Shown here piece by piece: positions 49,801-61,294 of a stretch of DNA of 64,000 nucleotides. A program made the translations under genes and the position numbers. Position 1 is the stretch's first letter. Each line of letters begins with the position of its first letter. The notes below the pieces were generated by a model. It was not told the origin of the DNA and made no database searches. It was given only the letters and a program-made list of their open reading frames with translations. This DNA comes from Klebsormidium nitens (lineage: Eukaryota > Streptophyta > Klebsormidiophyceae > Klebsormidiales > Klebsormidiaceae): positions 1 through 64,000 of the forward strand of contig DF236962.1 in the NCBI GenBank assembly GCA_000708835.1, given 5' to 3'.

Positions 49801-52338
49801 GGTGACCGGGTCTGTGTCAGGGCGGTGAAGCGGCTTCAGCCTGGGGAGGAGCTGACTCTGAGCTACGGGCCGCAGAAAGGGGAGACGCGGACCGCGGACC
49901 GCAGGAAGTGGCTCTGGGAGCGGTACGCGTTTGTGTGCAACTGCGGGGCGTGTGCAGGGGTGAGCATACTGTAGTTTGTCAAGTTTTCTCTGCGAAAGGT
50001 GCTTGAAGGTTGCGTCGGGGAATTTGTTGAGGGGCGCAGAGCCACACGTCTTTCTTTTTGCGGCCCCTCTTTGCCCCTTCCATTGAAAGTAGAACCCGGG
50101 CGGGGAAATGCTTCATTGTCTTGGAAGATACTTGAGGGGCACATCTGGTTTTTACCATATGTTCAGACCATGCATCCCATTCCAAAGGGATACTTGTTTC
50201 TAATGGCGAGCCGTTCAAGTCTTGCTTGCAATTGACCTCAGAGATGAGCGTTCGACGTGACAGAGCCGGTACCTTAACTTCATTCGGTCACTTTTGCCGC
50301 CATGCTCAGACAAACTCGCTTCCTGACCCCAGGATCAGACGTCGGACGTCCTCATGACCGGCCTCAAGTGTCCGCAATCCAAGTGCGGGGGTGTCGTGCC
50401 CCAGCATTCTGCCGTCGGAACCTTCCGCTTCCTGGTATCAGGAGATGCCCTCCAACCAGACGAAGACCGTGCCGCCACAAACGGTGCCCCATCTAGCCTT
50501 CCGTTGGTTCCTCCGCCAGAGACAGCGGTTACGGAGACGGAACTTGACACTTCCGGAAGGGTTCAGACCGAAACCCAGTCAGGTCAGGCGAGCGGTGTCG
50601 TTGATGCGAAAGAGGGGGTGTGCTCTGACTGCGATCTGGACCCCCCCGACGTGGTGTGCCGCGAGTGCGGCGGCCGCCTGCTGTGCTTGGAGTGCGATAG
50701 CCACGTGCATCAACTGAGGAGTAAGCGGAGAGGGGGCCACGTGCGGGAACGGATACGAAGCAAAGCGGGAAGCGGAGAGAAAAACTTCGTGGGCGGATCT
50801 GAGGGCTCGCGCGAAGCGAGTGAAGCAGCCGTAGACAGTGTGTCAGCGGAAGACAGCATAGGTAAGGATAGGAAGCAGACTGAGAGCGAGGCTTTGGGGG
50901 CCCAGATAGTGGCAAGAACTGCCAATTCGCCAGCGGAAAAAGAAAAAGTCAGCTCCATGAAGGTAGAGGACAGAAACAAAGAGCATGACCGGACTGACTG
51001 TGAAACTGATACCACCGACAGGTCGACTGGGGCTGGAAACGCCCTGCTGCCATCGCAGACCAGCGGGTCTCGAGAGGCGGTCCCCACAGCAGGCGGTTCT
51101 TCCAAAGCGACACAGCATACCAGCATTCAAAATAACCCAGTTCTAATTACGGAACCAGCAAGCAGCCCGATAGATAGTAACGATTTGAGTAAAGTAGAAA
51201 GGGGTCGCTGCGCTGCGTGCGGAACGGTGGTGGACGTGTCGGAGATTATAGCGCGAGTGGAAGCTGCCTGGGCTGCGGCAAAGGGCCGCATGCCGTACCT
51301 GGAAGCAGCAGAAGAAGCGCATGCAGTGGCCACGGGAGCGCTGCACCCGCTGAACAGGAAACTCGCGGAGGTAAGATTGCGGTTTGCTTAGAGTACATTG
51401 TCTGGTTCTAGCTTAAACGGTTTTTATTTGCTTGGTACCCTTCCTATGCTTGTATGAAAGCAGATTCTTCTTCATTCTTCACTGCAGGAAGGTTACCCCT
51501 GTCTCGTCAAAAACAAACAACTAAACATCAGTCGAACAAAATCAAAGACCTTATCTCCTCTACTGTGGTGTCCTCAACATGGAAGCTGCTTCCGGAAGAC
51601 CTTTGCGGTCGGACCCGGTCTGCGTGTGAATCTTTCGCTGTCTCCGCAGCTTTGTAACGTCGCTCTCCGTGCCCTTGCAGTACGAGGACCACCTCGCGGA
51701 AGCGTGCGCCCAGGCGGGCCGCCAGGAAGACGCACGCCGCCACTGCCGCAGGTCTGTCCAGGTGAGATTCAGAATCTGCGCTTCGCTTCGTGACGGAAAA
51801 TTTGGTTCCGTTGTGTGTCCGCCGTGCCATTGATGGACTGATGACCTTCTTGAACGCCATGCTTCTTTGCGAAGCGTGGTTGTAGTTTTCGGCTGACTCA
51901 GTCGGACGAATCAAGGGATTGGCGGCACAGATCCAGCAGAAGAGATGCCCTTTTTTCTTGAAGCTAACATTGACCAGCATTGCAGGCACCAGACACTCAG
52001 GCCTATGCGATCAAAGCAGCCATGGTCATTGGTTCCAAACAGGTCCCGGGTTAACTGAGAGCTCCAGATTAGTCAAGTTGATAAGGGCTCCTTGAAAAGC
52101 AATTACCACTGTGCTGCCCTTGTGGTGGTAGCAATCGCAGTTGAAGGCAGCGTCCAGATTTCTTACCGTTTTGCCTGCGCAGATTCTTGAGTATCACTAC
52201 CCACGTGGCAGCCTCCCGCTGGCTCACGAGTTCGCGAAGCTGTCTTCAATAGCGAGGGCTGCAGCAGATGGCGACGAAGCCGCCCAGATGGCGCGGAAAG
52301 CGGAGGCTATCTTGAAAGCACACTACGGTTCGATTTAA
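46842..52338 (+). CDS. SMYD4-like TPR-MYND-SET protein with inserted B-box-like zinc finger
   Basis: Six exons: 46842-47123, 47664-48821, 49291-49959, 50333-51370, 51681-51761 and 52183-52338, all joined in phase 0, giving 1127 residues. TPR helices occupy about 65-175 (EWRKRGNEAFKIGARAKAVE, LFSNRAAALEKLGEAAAAL, AWYRRGKARAALKDLSGAV). The SET N-part is near 290-325 (GSGRGLRGTRSFAPGDVVLA). MYND cysteines are at 332-362 (CHHCFKALPLNSLPCSGC ... FCRERC), separated by an acidic/basic insert from the closing HAHECG near 431. The catalytic SET half has LLNHSCDPSAAVSF (about 635) and GEELTLSYGP (about 666), with post-SET Cys in CNCGACAG. A B-box-like finger lies at about 800-840 (CSDCDLDPPDVVCRECGG, LLCLECDSHVH). 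The C-terminus resembles plant SMYD4-type proteins such as At1g33400. The predicted activity is protein-lysine methylation; the substrate is unknown. An extra in-frame 57-base exon at 51986-52042 is possible. Confidence 0.85.
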
Positions 52339-53396
52339 CGTCTTTGGATCCCGTCAGTCATGGACCCGCAGCCGTGCTCTGTCGTCAAAAGCGTTTCAGG
52401 CCCAGAGACTTCTGGACAAATTACATGGGAACGGCATCAATTGTGGCCGCGGCACCTTAAGGGCTGCCCATTCATGCCAACATACAGTAGTGCCGGCAAT
52501 CATGGATAGATGTTACAGTCTGTACTCCTATCGATCCTTGAATCCAGTCAAGCGTTGCATGGTTTCCACCTTGGGAAGGAGAGAATAGCTTTTGTGTCCA
52601 ATTCCGGAAAGAAAGGACGACGGTACGGATGAAAGCACAATCCGCATAAGTTCCAGAACTGTATGTAAGGGGCAAGCATGTGGCCGATCGAGGCTCACTT
52701 CGCCACTAATGTAACGGGATGTCTGATCAAGACCTGTTTCAAGTACTTGTGAGCATAGTACTGTCCTCACAAGTGTTGCTAAGCGCGGAGTCGAGAATGT
52801 GGTCCAATGCATGCAGTGCCTAACTAAGATACCGAAAGCCTTTAGACTATAGCGGCTGCATCTATTTCGTTTTAAGCTATAGAGCGCCATGAGGGAAGTT
52901 GGCAGTTTATATCAGCTGAAGAGCAGTGGCTCATACTTGTGAAATGGTTTATGTTGATGGTAACTGTAGTCTATTTACGCCCTTAGCCGCCATGGCCATG
53001 TGGAGCACGGTCTCCGGCAGACCCGGGACAGTTTGTTGACTCTGCCGCTTGCTAAGGGTGCAAGTCACATGTCCAAGAAACCAAGAAAGCAAGAGCTTCA
53101 AACCTACCAACGTAAAGTGACTATCCAAAACTGATTTGTATGCATCTTTTGTCTGGTGTGAACTACTGCAGAAACCTTATATTAGTTGTATGGCTGAATT
53201 GTGCGAGGTAAGAGAGACTAGGGCCTATTTGAGTCATGATGCCCTTGGTTGTAATTGATTTGCGAGTGTGTACAAGTGGGAGGGTGCCTTCGAGACGACA
53301 ATCCTCCTTGTACTAACAGCTCGGTTCGTGCCGCCAGTGTATCGCATTTGCCTTTGTCAGGTTCCCAGCAAACAATTCACACAATGCACTAAGCCT
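52339..53396. other. Convergent 3' spacer
   Basis: Just over 1 kb between the stop codons of the SMYD4-like gene (plus) and the intronless gene (minus). Only short shadow frames are present and no repeat stands out. Confidence 0.6.
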
Positions 53397-54293
53397 TCAA
53401 CGGAACATTGCATCTGCAATCGCCTCCATCTCCTTCCATTGCTCAGAGGTAACGCTGGTCGGGAATCCACATGATGTGCGCAGCACCTCGTCAACCATGG
53501 TGGAAGCCGCCAGCTCAAGGTTTGGATTGGCCAAACCGACCATCCACATCTGCTTGCGGAAAATAGAGACCGTCGCGGGTGTGACACGTACCCCCGTCTT
53601 CTCCTCAACTTGTACGCCCACACCGACTGACAGCTTCTCGAGGCGCGCAATCCGCAGCGAGCTGCACCTCCGGGTGGCACGCGGGAACGTGACGGGCTCC
53701 TCGCAGCCCTCTTCAACGGCCTCCCACTCATGCGCGCGCGAAGGAATGCCGGTCGCTGCTGCCAGGAGTGGAGCAATTTCGTGTGCGACAGCCTCCAGCA
53801 ACGACCCCGGCGGCCCCGGCTTCTTGCCCGCGAGCAGCACCTGACGAAGCGCATCAGTGATGCCCAAGACTGAGTACCCCACCCTCCCCAACCGAATCAG
53901 CCTGTTGAAGCTCTCTGTCATGCTGATCTCCTCACTTGGCGAAAGACTTGAATGAAACCTGTGGAACACCTTGGGAAGGCAGTCCATGAGGGCAGGCATA
54001 AGTTTGCAGCTGAGGTCCTCATCGCACTTCCTGGTGTAACCTGTCGTCTCCCCCAAAATGACTATGGCGACGTCACCCTTCTGCTCGAACCCCACCACGA
54101 GAACCTCCTCTCTGCCCGTCCCTTGCAACTGCCCGTTGGCGAGCCTAAGCCTCGTTATCATCCTGATCAGCATCTCCGCGCGCAGAAGCCTTTGCTTCAG
54201 TCTTATTGTAGCCTTGCCCTCCGACTCAGCTCTCGCAGACCTTTGCTCGTCCATGGGAGCGAGAGAGAAGGACGTCCCGCGTGGCGCCGCCAT
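53397..54293 (-). CDS. Intronless protein of unknown function
   Basis: A single uninterrupted minus-strand frame of 298 residues from the ATG at 54293 (MAAPRGTSFSLAPMDEQ); a non-ATG extension reaches 54305. It is the only intronless gene in a window where all others have 3 to about 22 exons. It has no signal peptide or membrane segment. The N-terminus is basic (KATIRLKQRLLRAEMLIRMI). A beta-rich region follows (EEVLVVGFEQKGDVAIVILG), then a helical middle (MTESFNRLIRLGRVGYSVLG). Near the end are CSSLRIARLEKLSVGVGVQV and FRKQMWMVGLANPNLELAAS. The body is GC-rich with normal coding character. I do not recognise the family; a retrocopy or an algal orphan is possible. Confidence 0.7.
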   Translation of the reverse strand: MAAPRGTSFSLAPMDEQRSARAESEGKATIRLKQRLLRAEMLIRMITRLRLANGQLQGTGREEVLVVGFEQKGDVAIVILGETTGYTRKCDEDLSCKLMPALMDCLPKVFHRFHSSLSPSEEISMTESFNRLIRLGRVGYSVLGITDALRQVLLAGKKPGPPGSLLEAVAHEIAPLLAAATGIPSRAHEWEAVEEGCEEPVTFPRATRRCSSLRIARLEKLSVGVGVQVEEKTGVRVTPATVSIFRKQMWMVGLANPNLELAASTMVDEVLRTSCGFPTSVTSEQWKEMEAIADAMFR

Positions 54294-54836
54294 TGTTCTG
54301 ATCAAAGCAGATAGTTCCTCTGATAGTTCCTCCTTTGAAATGCTTTATGTTGATATTGCACGTGGCCTGTAAATCCTTGGTATATCATGTCTAGCCATGC
54401 CCAGACGTTGACAAAACATGTGATCAAGACCCTGATGTCAACGAGGTTGGAAGTGTTGATGCGGCAGTCACGCGTACGTAGTGAGGGGCGGCTGGCGGCG
54501 GTTTCAGCGGCCAGCACAATTAGTAAATTGATCTCGCGCTGGCCGGCAGTTCGCGCCCCGCCGCGCACAGGCCGCGCGGCCGCCGCCGGAGTCCGTGCCG
54601 CGGCCGCCTTGGCGCCTGCATGGCAGGGTTTTGCCTACCATTATCAGGGTCGTACCATTACCGCGTACCAACTAGAAAGGTGCATTTTCCTACATACCGT
54701 AGTCCCTGGGCCTGAGACGGAGACTCAGAGTCTGGACAGCATTCTCTGATTATCTCCTGGTCCGTACTAGTCTTTCAGATTCACTTCGGCGCATGGGGAG
54801 CGTGTCCTTCAATTGGTCGCAAAGGTGGATGCTTTG
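54294..54836. promoter_or_regulatory. Shared upstream region of divergent genes
   Basis: 543 bases between the start codons of the intronless minus-strand gene and the plus-strand RUS6-like gene. The middle (about 54545-54615) is very GC-rich with gccgc/gcggc words. An open frame continues upstream of the RUS6 ATG to 54813 without another ATG. Confidence 0.5.
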
Positions 54837-57800
54837 ATGGCGGTGCTGAGTGTGCATCTGCAGCAGGCAACCTTTCCTCGATGTGATCTCCAGGGCGCAG
54901 AAAGAAAAACTTACTCTGCGTTAGAATCACTACCGGCAAAGTTAGGGTTTGGCACCCCTTCTTGCATTGCGGGGAGGCTCCGAATTCACCACTTGAGCAA
55001 GCATGAGAGGTTGAAAGGTCCAGAGATCGGTAAACGCAGTCTCTTGGGACCTCAGCAAAGGTCGAATGGTTTGCAAAGTCAAAGGGGCAACTCGACTTCT
55101 GCAGTTGGATTAAGTGCAGATTCTGGCGATGGCCAGGGTGGTAATACAGGGAACGGCCAGGGGGGCGGTGGGGGCAGAGGGGGACAACCCCCTTCTGGTG
55201 GTGGCCCTTCAGACGATGGCAGGAGAAGGTTTGACCTTGAAGAGTGTCTCTTGTACTCGGGGGCTGTGGTCGCTGTAACACTTGGCCTGTGGACCAGCCA
55301 CCACCGGGAATGCAGGGCTGTTTTGCGGTTTCTGCGGTGGGCCTCAGGAATTCTGAGAAGAGAGCCTAAGTCTGCTGGCACGAGCAAAGATGACGGGGCA
55401 GAGGAGGGGGATGTTGCCAAAGTGGCGCTAGAGCAACTTGAAGGGGTGGTGCAATCAGCTCTCCAGCTTCTTTCCAGCCTAGATATCCGGGAACAGATCT
55501 TTGGCAGTACAGATTCTGAAGCATCCACCTCGGAAGAGGCTCCCTTCCCTCTCTCCGCGTTCGCTGCGCTGTCCCTCCCCTTCCCATTTGCCGCGCTTTC
55601 GCTTCCTTTCCTTTCCATCTTCCATCAAAGTCCTGTTGGTGAAGAAGAGGATCCGCCGAAAGTGACCAAAGTGTGGGAGGTCCAAGGAGACTCTTGGACA
55701 CGATTGGTGCCTGGCGGTTCGGACGAAGACGAGTGGGTTCTGGACGGACACTTCAGCGGCCGTCCTGCAGAGAAGCCAAGTGATGACACAGCAAGTGCTT
55801 CAACCTCTGGGAAGGAGGAGGTTTTGAGCAGAGGCCGTCAACTGAAGGAGGGGGTCAGAGAAGCAGCCGACAGGTTCGTTGGTCGGCTGAAGTCAACGCT
55901 CTTGCCAGAGGGTTATCCGCACAGCGTTACAGAGGACTATGCGGAGTACTCAGGGTGGAGGCTTGGGCAGATTGTGTCGAGTCAGGTGAGACGTTTAGTC
56001 GCTGTTTTACTTTGGAAGGATCGTGACACCCTTGTACTGTCAGCCAGAGTCACTCACATTCTTGAATAGTGTTGTGCACATGATGCGGTTGAAGAGAATA
56101 TGACTTACAGTGCGGAGAACCTGTTGATTGATGCTCTTCTTCAGGTGCTTCTTCTGTGCTCCTTCTGTGCTTCGCAAGGAAGAAAGAAAACAAGTTGCCC
56201 CATCTTCACTTTTTGCAGGTGAATGGCGTTCTGTGTACGCAGGCGCTCCTGTACGCTGTTGGACTGGGCAAAGGGGCCATCCCTACAGCAGCAGCAGTTA
56301 ACTGGGTCCTCAAAGTGAGGCTTTTTATATTCTTGACTTGAGATGTTGAAGCCAAGTGGAAAGGGAGGCTTGACTTGTTCGACATACATGTTCTGGCGTG
56401 TTCCAAACAAAGGATTGACCGAGTATTACTAACTTTAATCTGGGCCTGAATTGAAGACTTCCGAGGACGCTCTACATACTGACTCCTCCCCTCGGTACAT
56501 GCCCTTGTGAAAGCTGATTTGAAGTAGCCACCCTCTCGCCTATTGCAGGGTCTGTTATGGCCGCTTTGAAAGGCCCTCGACAAAACCTCGATAGTTAGTG
56601 GACCTTAATTTAGTAACCCCGCAATCTGCTATTGCCTTTCCCTGTAGGATGGCATCGGGTATCTGAGCAAGATTGCGTTTTCCAAGTACGGTCGTCACTT
56701 CGATGTCCACCCGAAGGGCTGGCGCCTCCTTTGCGACGCTGTCGAAGACCTCTCCTGCGGCCTCGAGCTCCTCACTCCCGCTTTCCCCAATCAGTTCCTC
56801 TACTTGGGAGCCGCCGCAAGTGAGGTCCTCCTTTCCCCAAGCTTTTGAAAAACCAGCGTATTCTTGTTAAGTGCTGCCTAGGGACAGCAACTCAATTGGC
56901 CGTTTGAAAGGTGCCGGCTTTGATTGACTTTTATTCTGCACAGGCTGGCTGTCCTGAATTGAGTGTGTCGCTGTTGGTTTGCTTGATACCTGATGCCCTA
57001 GTATGGGAATGATTGAAACGCTTCGCTTCTCTCTTAGACAACCCGGGAAGCCGTTTCTGAGGCTGCGTTTGGATCTTCTTCGTGAGCCAAGCGGTTGCGG
57101 TTTCGATATCCGAGCAGTTCACTAACTTGTCTCGAATACTCCTCAGGTGCCTTCCGTTCGGGCGCCGGGATGGGGCAGGCTGCGACCCGAAACTCCTTTT
57201 ATGCCAGCTTCTCCAAGCAAGGCAATCTGGCCGAACTCGTCGCAAAGGTGAGCTGTGCGAGCAAGGCAGGCAAGCTAACGAAATTGTGTGAATCTGAGTG
57301 TAGAGCATTTGTGGTTAAAAGCAATGACCCGTATAAGTAGCTCGTGCTTTTCCATACCGAATCGGTAAGGGACTGCCGATTGCCAAGGCCTGTCGCGGCA
57401 CCAGCTGGACTTGTGTAGATGCCAAGATAGATCCTGTTAAAGCGCTTGTAACGGACCACATGAGCCACACCTAGTCTTTGTGCAGCATTTAGTTCCTGAA
57501 ACGGGTCTCAAAGACAGTTGACGCTTGAGAGACGTTTGAAGGCTTCGAACGAGTGTGCTTAAGCTGGTCACCCTATCGAAGGGAAGCATTCTTCCGGCAA
57601 GAGCTGCGCCTTCGTGCACGAATAAGTTGGAGAAACGACACAGATAATTCGCTCGAAAGCTAACCGCGCAGATTTGTTCATGCAGGCGGAGGCTCAGGGC
57701 ATGTTTGCCAAGTCCCTCGGGATTCCGCTCGGCATTCTGGTGGCCGGAAGGGTCGGCCACACCGGCCCCGTCCTGGCGCTGACATACGCCGCAGTCACGC

Positions 57801-59791
57801 TCGCGCACCTGTGAGTCGTTGCTGCGCCTCTATCTGATTTGGAGGTTGTTCACCTTGTTCTGCCGCGAAAAGTACTCACGGGGACCTTATTTTTTGCGTT
57901 CTGCCCGGTTCGATACCTGATCTGATATGTTAGAAGTGGAGGGCATGTATAGTTCTGGGTCAAGAGGCCGCTTTAAAATGGCAATTGTTTGCTGGCCAGA
58001 CAATATTTGCCGCCCCTGACCGATTCGCGCCTCACTTCCGGCAGGTTCTGCAACCTTCGCTCGTACCAAGCCGTCCAGCTACGCACGCTCAACCCAGATC
58101 GCGCCACTCTCGTGCTTGCTGAGGTGAGTCGCTAAGCTGTACCACAACGCAAATGCAGAAGGCTCTTGAGTGAAAAAGAAACGTGATGATAGACGGGAAC
58201 GTGGAACCATGCGAAGTCTCCTGGCTGGTGTCTGCACTTAGTTTCTTCCAGAAGCATCTTTCACTCGAGCATTTGCTTTTGCTTCCAGCAGATCTTCTTC
58301 CGTCGCCGGTACGGATTCTTGTGGCTAGCTTGTCGCAAACGACCACCTTTGCGGAGCACATGAATGCAAACGATTTCTCAGCGGCCCAGGTTTGCATGTG
58401 TTACATCTCGGAAGCCGAAGCGTAAGGATTGGTTCAGGGGCGCGACCTGACAAGCTCGTTGTCTGCTTCGTGTTGCAGTTCGTCCGCTCTGGTCGTGTCC
58501 CCTCCATCAAGGCCGTCAATGCAGAGGACCCGCTCTTCCCCGTTGAGTCTATGCTGAACCTGCGAGCGCCTCTCAAAAAGGTGGGCATCTTTTTCGAGAC
58601 GCTCCAAGCATCCGTACGTGGAAGGTTTGAATGCCTGAATAGACAGACTTTCTTGACACGGAACCGATTCACAACTTCGATCTTCTGGTTCAGAAACTCT
58701 GAAAATCTTGCTGCTGATTTGTCGACAGTGTTGGTCTTTCTGCCGCACCATCCTCTTCTATCAATACATGGCGGCAGAATACGGGTTGCAGGGTCCTTAT
58801 CCGCTGAACAACGCTTAGAATTCGCTTTTGTGACGTGAACTTCCTACTTTTCTGCTGCAATCGGCCCTCAAGGACTTTTCGTCCGGATACAGTCCCAAGT
58901 TGGCAAAAGAAAACCCATGCTGTCACGTCCTCTACCCTCACTTGTCGATAACGCAACTTAGTTGTCAGGTCCTGAATGCTCTTCTCCTCCCAAACCGCAT
59001 GCTATCGTGCATCCGGACTCAAGCCAGATGAGCTGTGTAACTTGTTTTTGCAGCTCACCGAAACCTTAGGCCAAGCTGCCCCCCCGGAGGAGCTGTCTGC
59101 TCCCGCCAAGGACCTGGCGCTGGGGCTGGCCGGCAGGATCGAGCTCGGCGCAGAGCTGCGGGCGGTGTGCAGTAAGGCGCAGGAGCTCGAGTCGCTGCGG
59201 CGCCTGTACAAAAAGGAAAAGTACATGCTCGCGCAGCAGGGAGACAAGCTCAAGGCAAGTAAAAGTTCTCTGCAAGACAGGCTCCATGCAGAATCCGGTG
59301 TACGTGGAGCAGAGGAGTTGTTGCTTTCCTTCGATGGCGGGTTCCTTTGCTTGCTTGAGCTTGTCCAAATTGGTACCGAGCTCGGTTAGTTTCTCGGATC
59401 CACCCAAAATGCATGGACAGTCTGTTTGTTAGTAGCCTTTGCCGCGCAAAAGCATCGCAGAGTATTTGGAGCAGAGACCGACACAAAACGTGTGTGCCCT
59501 CCGAGCGTCCAATCTGTTCCCACTTACAGTCCCGGTAACGGCGTCAACTATTTGCTCCGACTGCTGCAGGTGGTGTTGGAGAAGGGCGCTCGGCAGGAGG
59601 ATATGCTGCGTGCGCTGACCCAGGCCGTTTTCTTGGAGACTAGTGGACAGCAGGTCACGAAAAGCAATCCCCTCGAGACGAGTTACAGAAATATGACACG
59701 GTCGTTCGACCAGTTGCAAAAGGAGATCAGAAAAGCGGGCTACATCGGTGAGCTGGTCGTGAGGCCTGGCGCCGCCAGGCTCGTAGCATGA
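54837..59791 (+). CDS. RUS6-like: RUS6-like protein (ROOT UV-B SENSITIVE / DUF647 family), plastid-targeted
   Basis: Nine exons in one frame: 54837-55985, 56219-56314, 56648-56819, 57147-57247, 57686-57810, 58045-58123, 58479-58580, 59054-59254 and 59570-59791, giving 748 residues. The family core is clear: [109 protein letters not shown] and [12 protein letters not shown]. This is closest to plant RUS6. The long N-terminal exon is a likely transit region with a Gly-rich tract (residues about 95-125), a hydrophobic stretch ([15 protein letters not shown]) and an imperfect FAALSLPF repeat. RUS proteins are plant DUF647 membrane-associated proteins, with RUS1/RUS2 linked to vitamin B6 and UV-B responses; RUS6 function is less defined. 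The intron after 59254 starts GCAAGT, a GC-AG intron. Confidence 0.92.
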
Positions 59792-61294
59792 AAACGTTAG
59801 CGTTCGGTGTGGGTGCCGATTCGGGAGCTGAGTATGTCTTTTAGCGCTGGAAAATCATTCTACTTATGTCAATATGTTTCCGTCGGGAGGACTCATTGTT
59901 TGCGTTGTAGAAGACGGTCCCCGCTCTTACGTGCGCGCAACATAAACCTTGGGATCTCGTCATTTCATTTGCACTTTTGCAGTTGAATGTTTTCGAATAT
60001 GAGACAACGATGGTGCCTCATTCATCGAGGATTCGGAAAACATCTTCGGCCGGTTTGCTTCTTGTCCAGCATACCGGCCCCCGCTTGAGTGTGAATACAT
60101 AGATTTCGTCACAAGATTTGCAGAGCTCCCGGGTTGGCGAGTCGATCAAACTATGCATGTACGCCGCACCTGGCCACTAGGTGCTACAGTAGCTGGGTCA
60201 CTTTTGCCCATTCAAATGCCGGCCCCGCCGGCGGCTTAATGATCGCACAAGTGCATTCATCTTTACTAACCCACGTAATGTCATGTGCATAGGATTCAGT
60301 GCGCGATTAATCAGCCTGCAGACTGCAGCATGTGCAAGTGATCGTATGGGCGGCGCAGATAGGAAAAAGCTTGGCGCTGTCAAAGTTTGCAGTGCCAATG
60401 ACGGGGTTGGATGTTGGCATGTATGTTTGCAAATAAGTTTGCGGCTTTGCGCAAATTTAATGCATGATGCATGTCACTTAAATATCCAATTCAGAATCAT
60501 AATAGACAAGTGTAGGCGGTTCAACAAGCCAGAAGGTCACTGAGGCGGTAATAATTATAAAGCTGGACGGTGCAGTACACATGCATGCGCACGCTGCGCA
60601 CGCGCTCATGCAGGTGCACGTTCGCGCTCGGCTGCATATAAGCAGGCTGCCGCCGTCACATGATGTTTAGCAAAGCTCTATACGATATATGAATTGGCGC
60701 GGGCTTGCTCTCTAAAATGGCTCTTTATTAGCCTCATGGCTGATCGGGGGTCATGCTGTATACGTACAGAGAACCACTACGCAGTCACGGCAAGAGGACC
60801 GGCAACTAATGTTCAACAGGACCGCCGCCTGCCAAAAGAATGCCGCCATGCAGTCAAGTAAAAGCTTCCAGCTCAATTTGTTGTTTATGTAGGACTTTAA
60901 TTCGATGATCAGCAAGACACGACATGGCACGCGCACGACATGGTCATTCAAATCCAAAAAAGCGGCTAGGCTTGCAGGTCGTCCGCCGCTAGGCGCCTGT
61001 ATCGTGACGTCATAACAGGTTTGGATCTGAGGGTGCCCCCAGCAGCGTAGCCTAGCCGTCCGATGCACAATCTGGACAGTCTGACGAGGCCGAATTTAGA
61101 AACTCGAATGCACTCTCAAGACTTCCACTTGTTCGCCTTGTCTCAGCCTGTGCGGGAAACTTAGGAGCCTGGATTCAGACCCATTCAGACCTTTTGACAG
61201 CAGAAAATCATCTTTGTCGCAGCTCGCGATCGCGAGAATCCACGAAGATTTCATTTTGCCACAGGCCAGGGCGTAGCATCTCTCCGCAAAGCAA
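59792..61294. other. Spacer downstream of the RUS6-like gene
   Basis: 1.5 kb with no supported gene. Contains ctgcagactgcag near 60318 and a run of alternating purine-pyrimidine gcatgcgcacgctgcgcacg around 60580-60605, which could adopt left-handed or cruciform structure. The last few hundred bases presumably hold the promoter of the gene at 61295. Confidence 0.5.
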
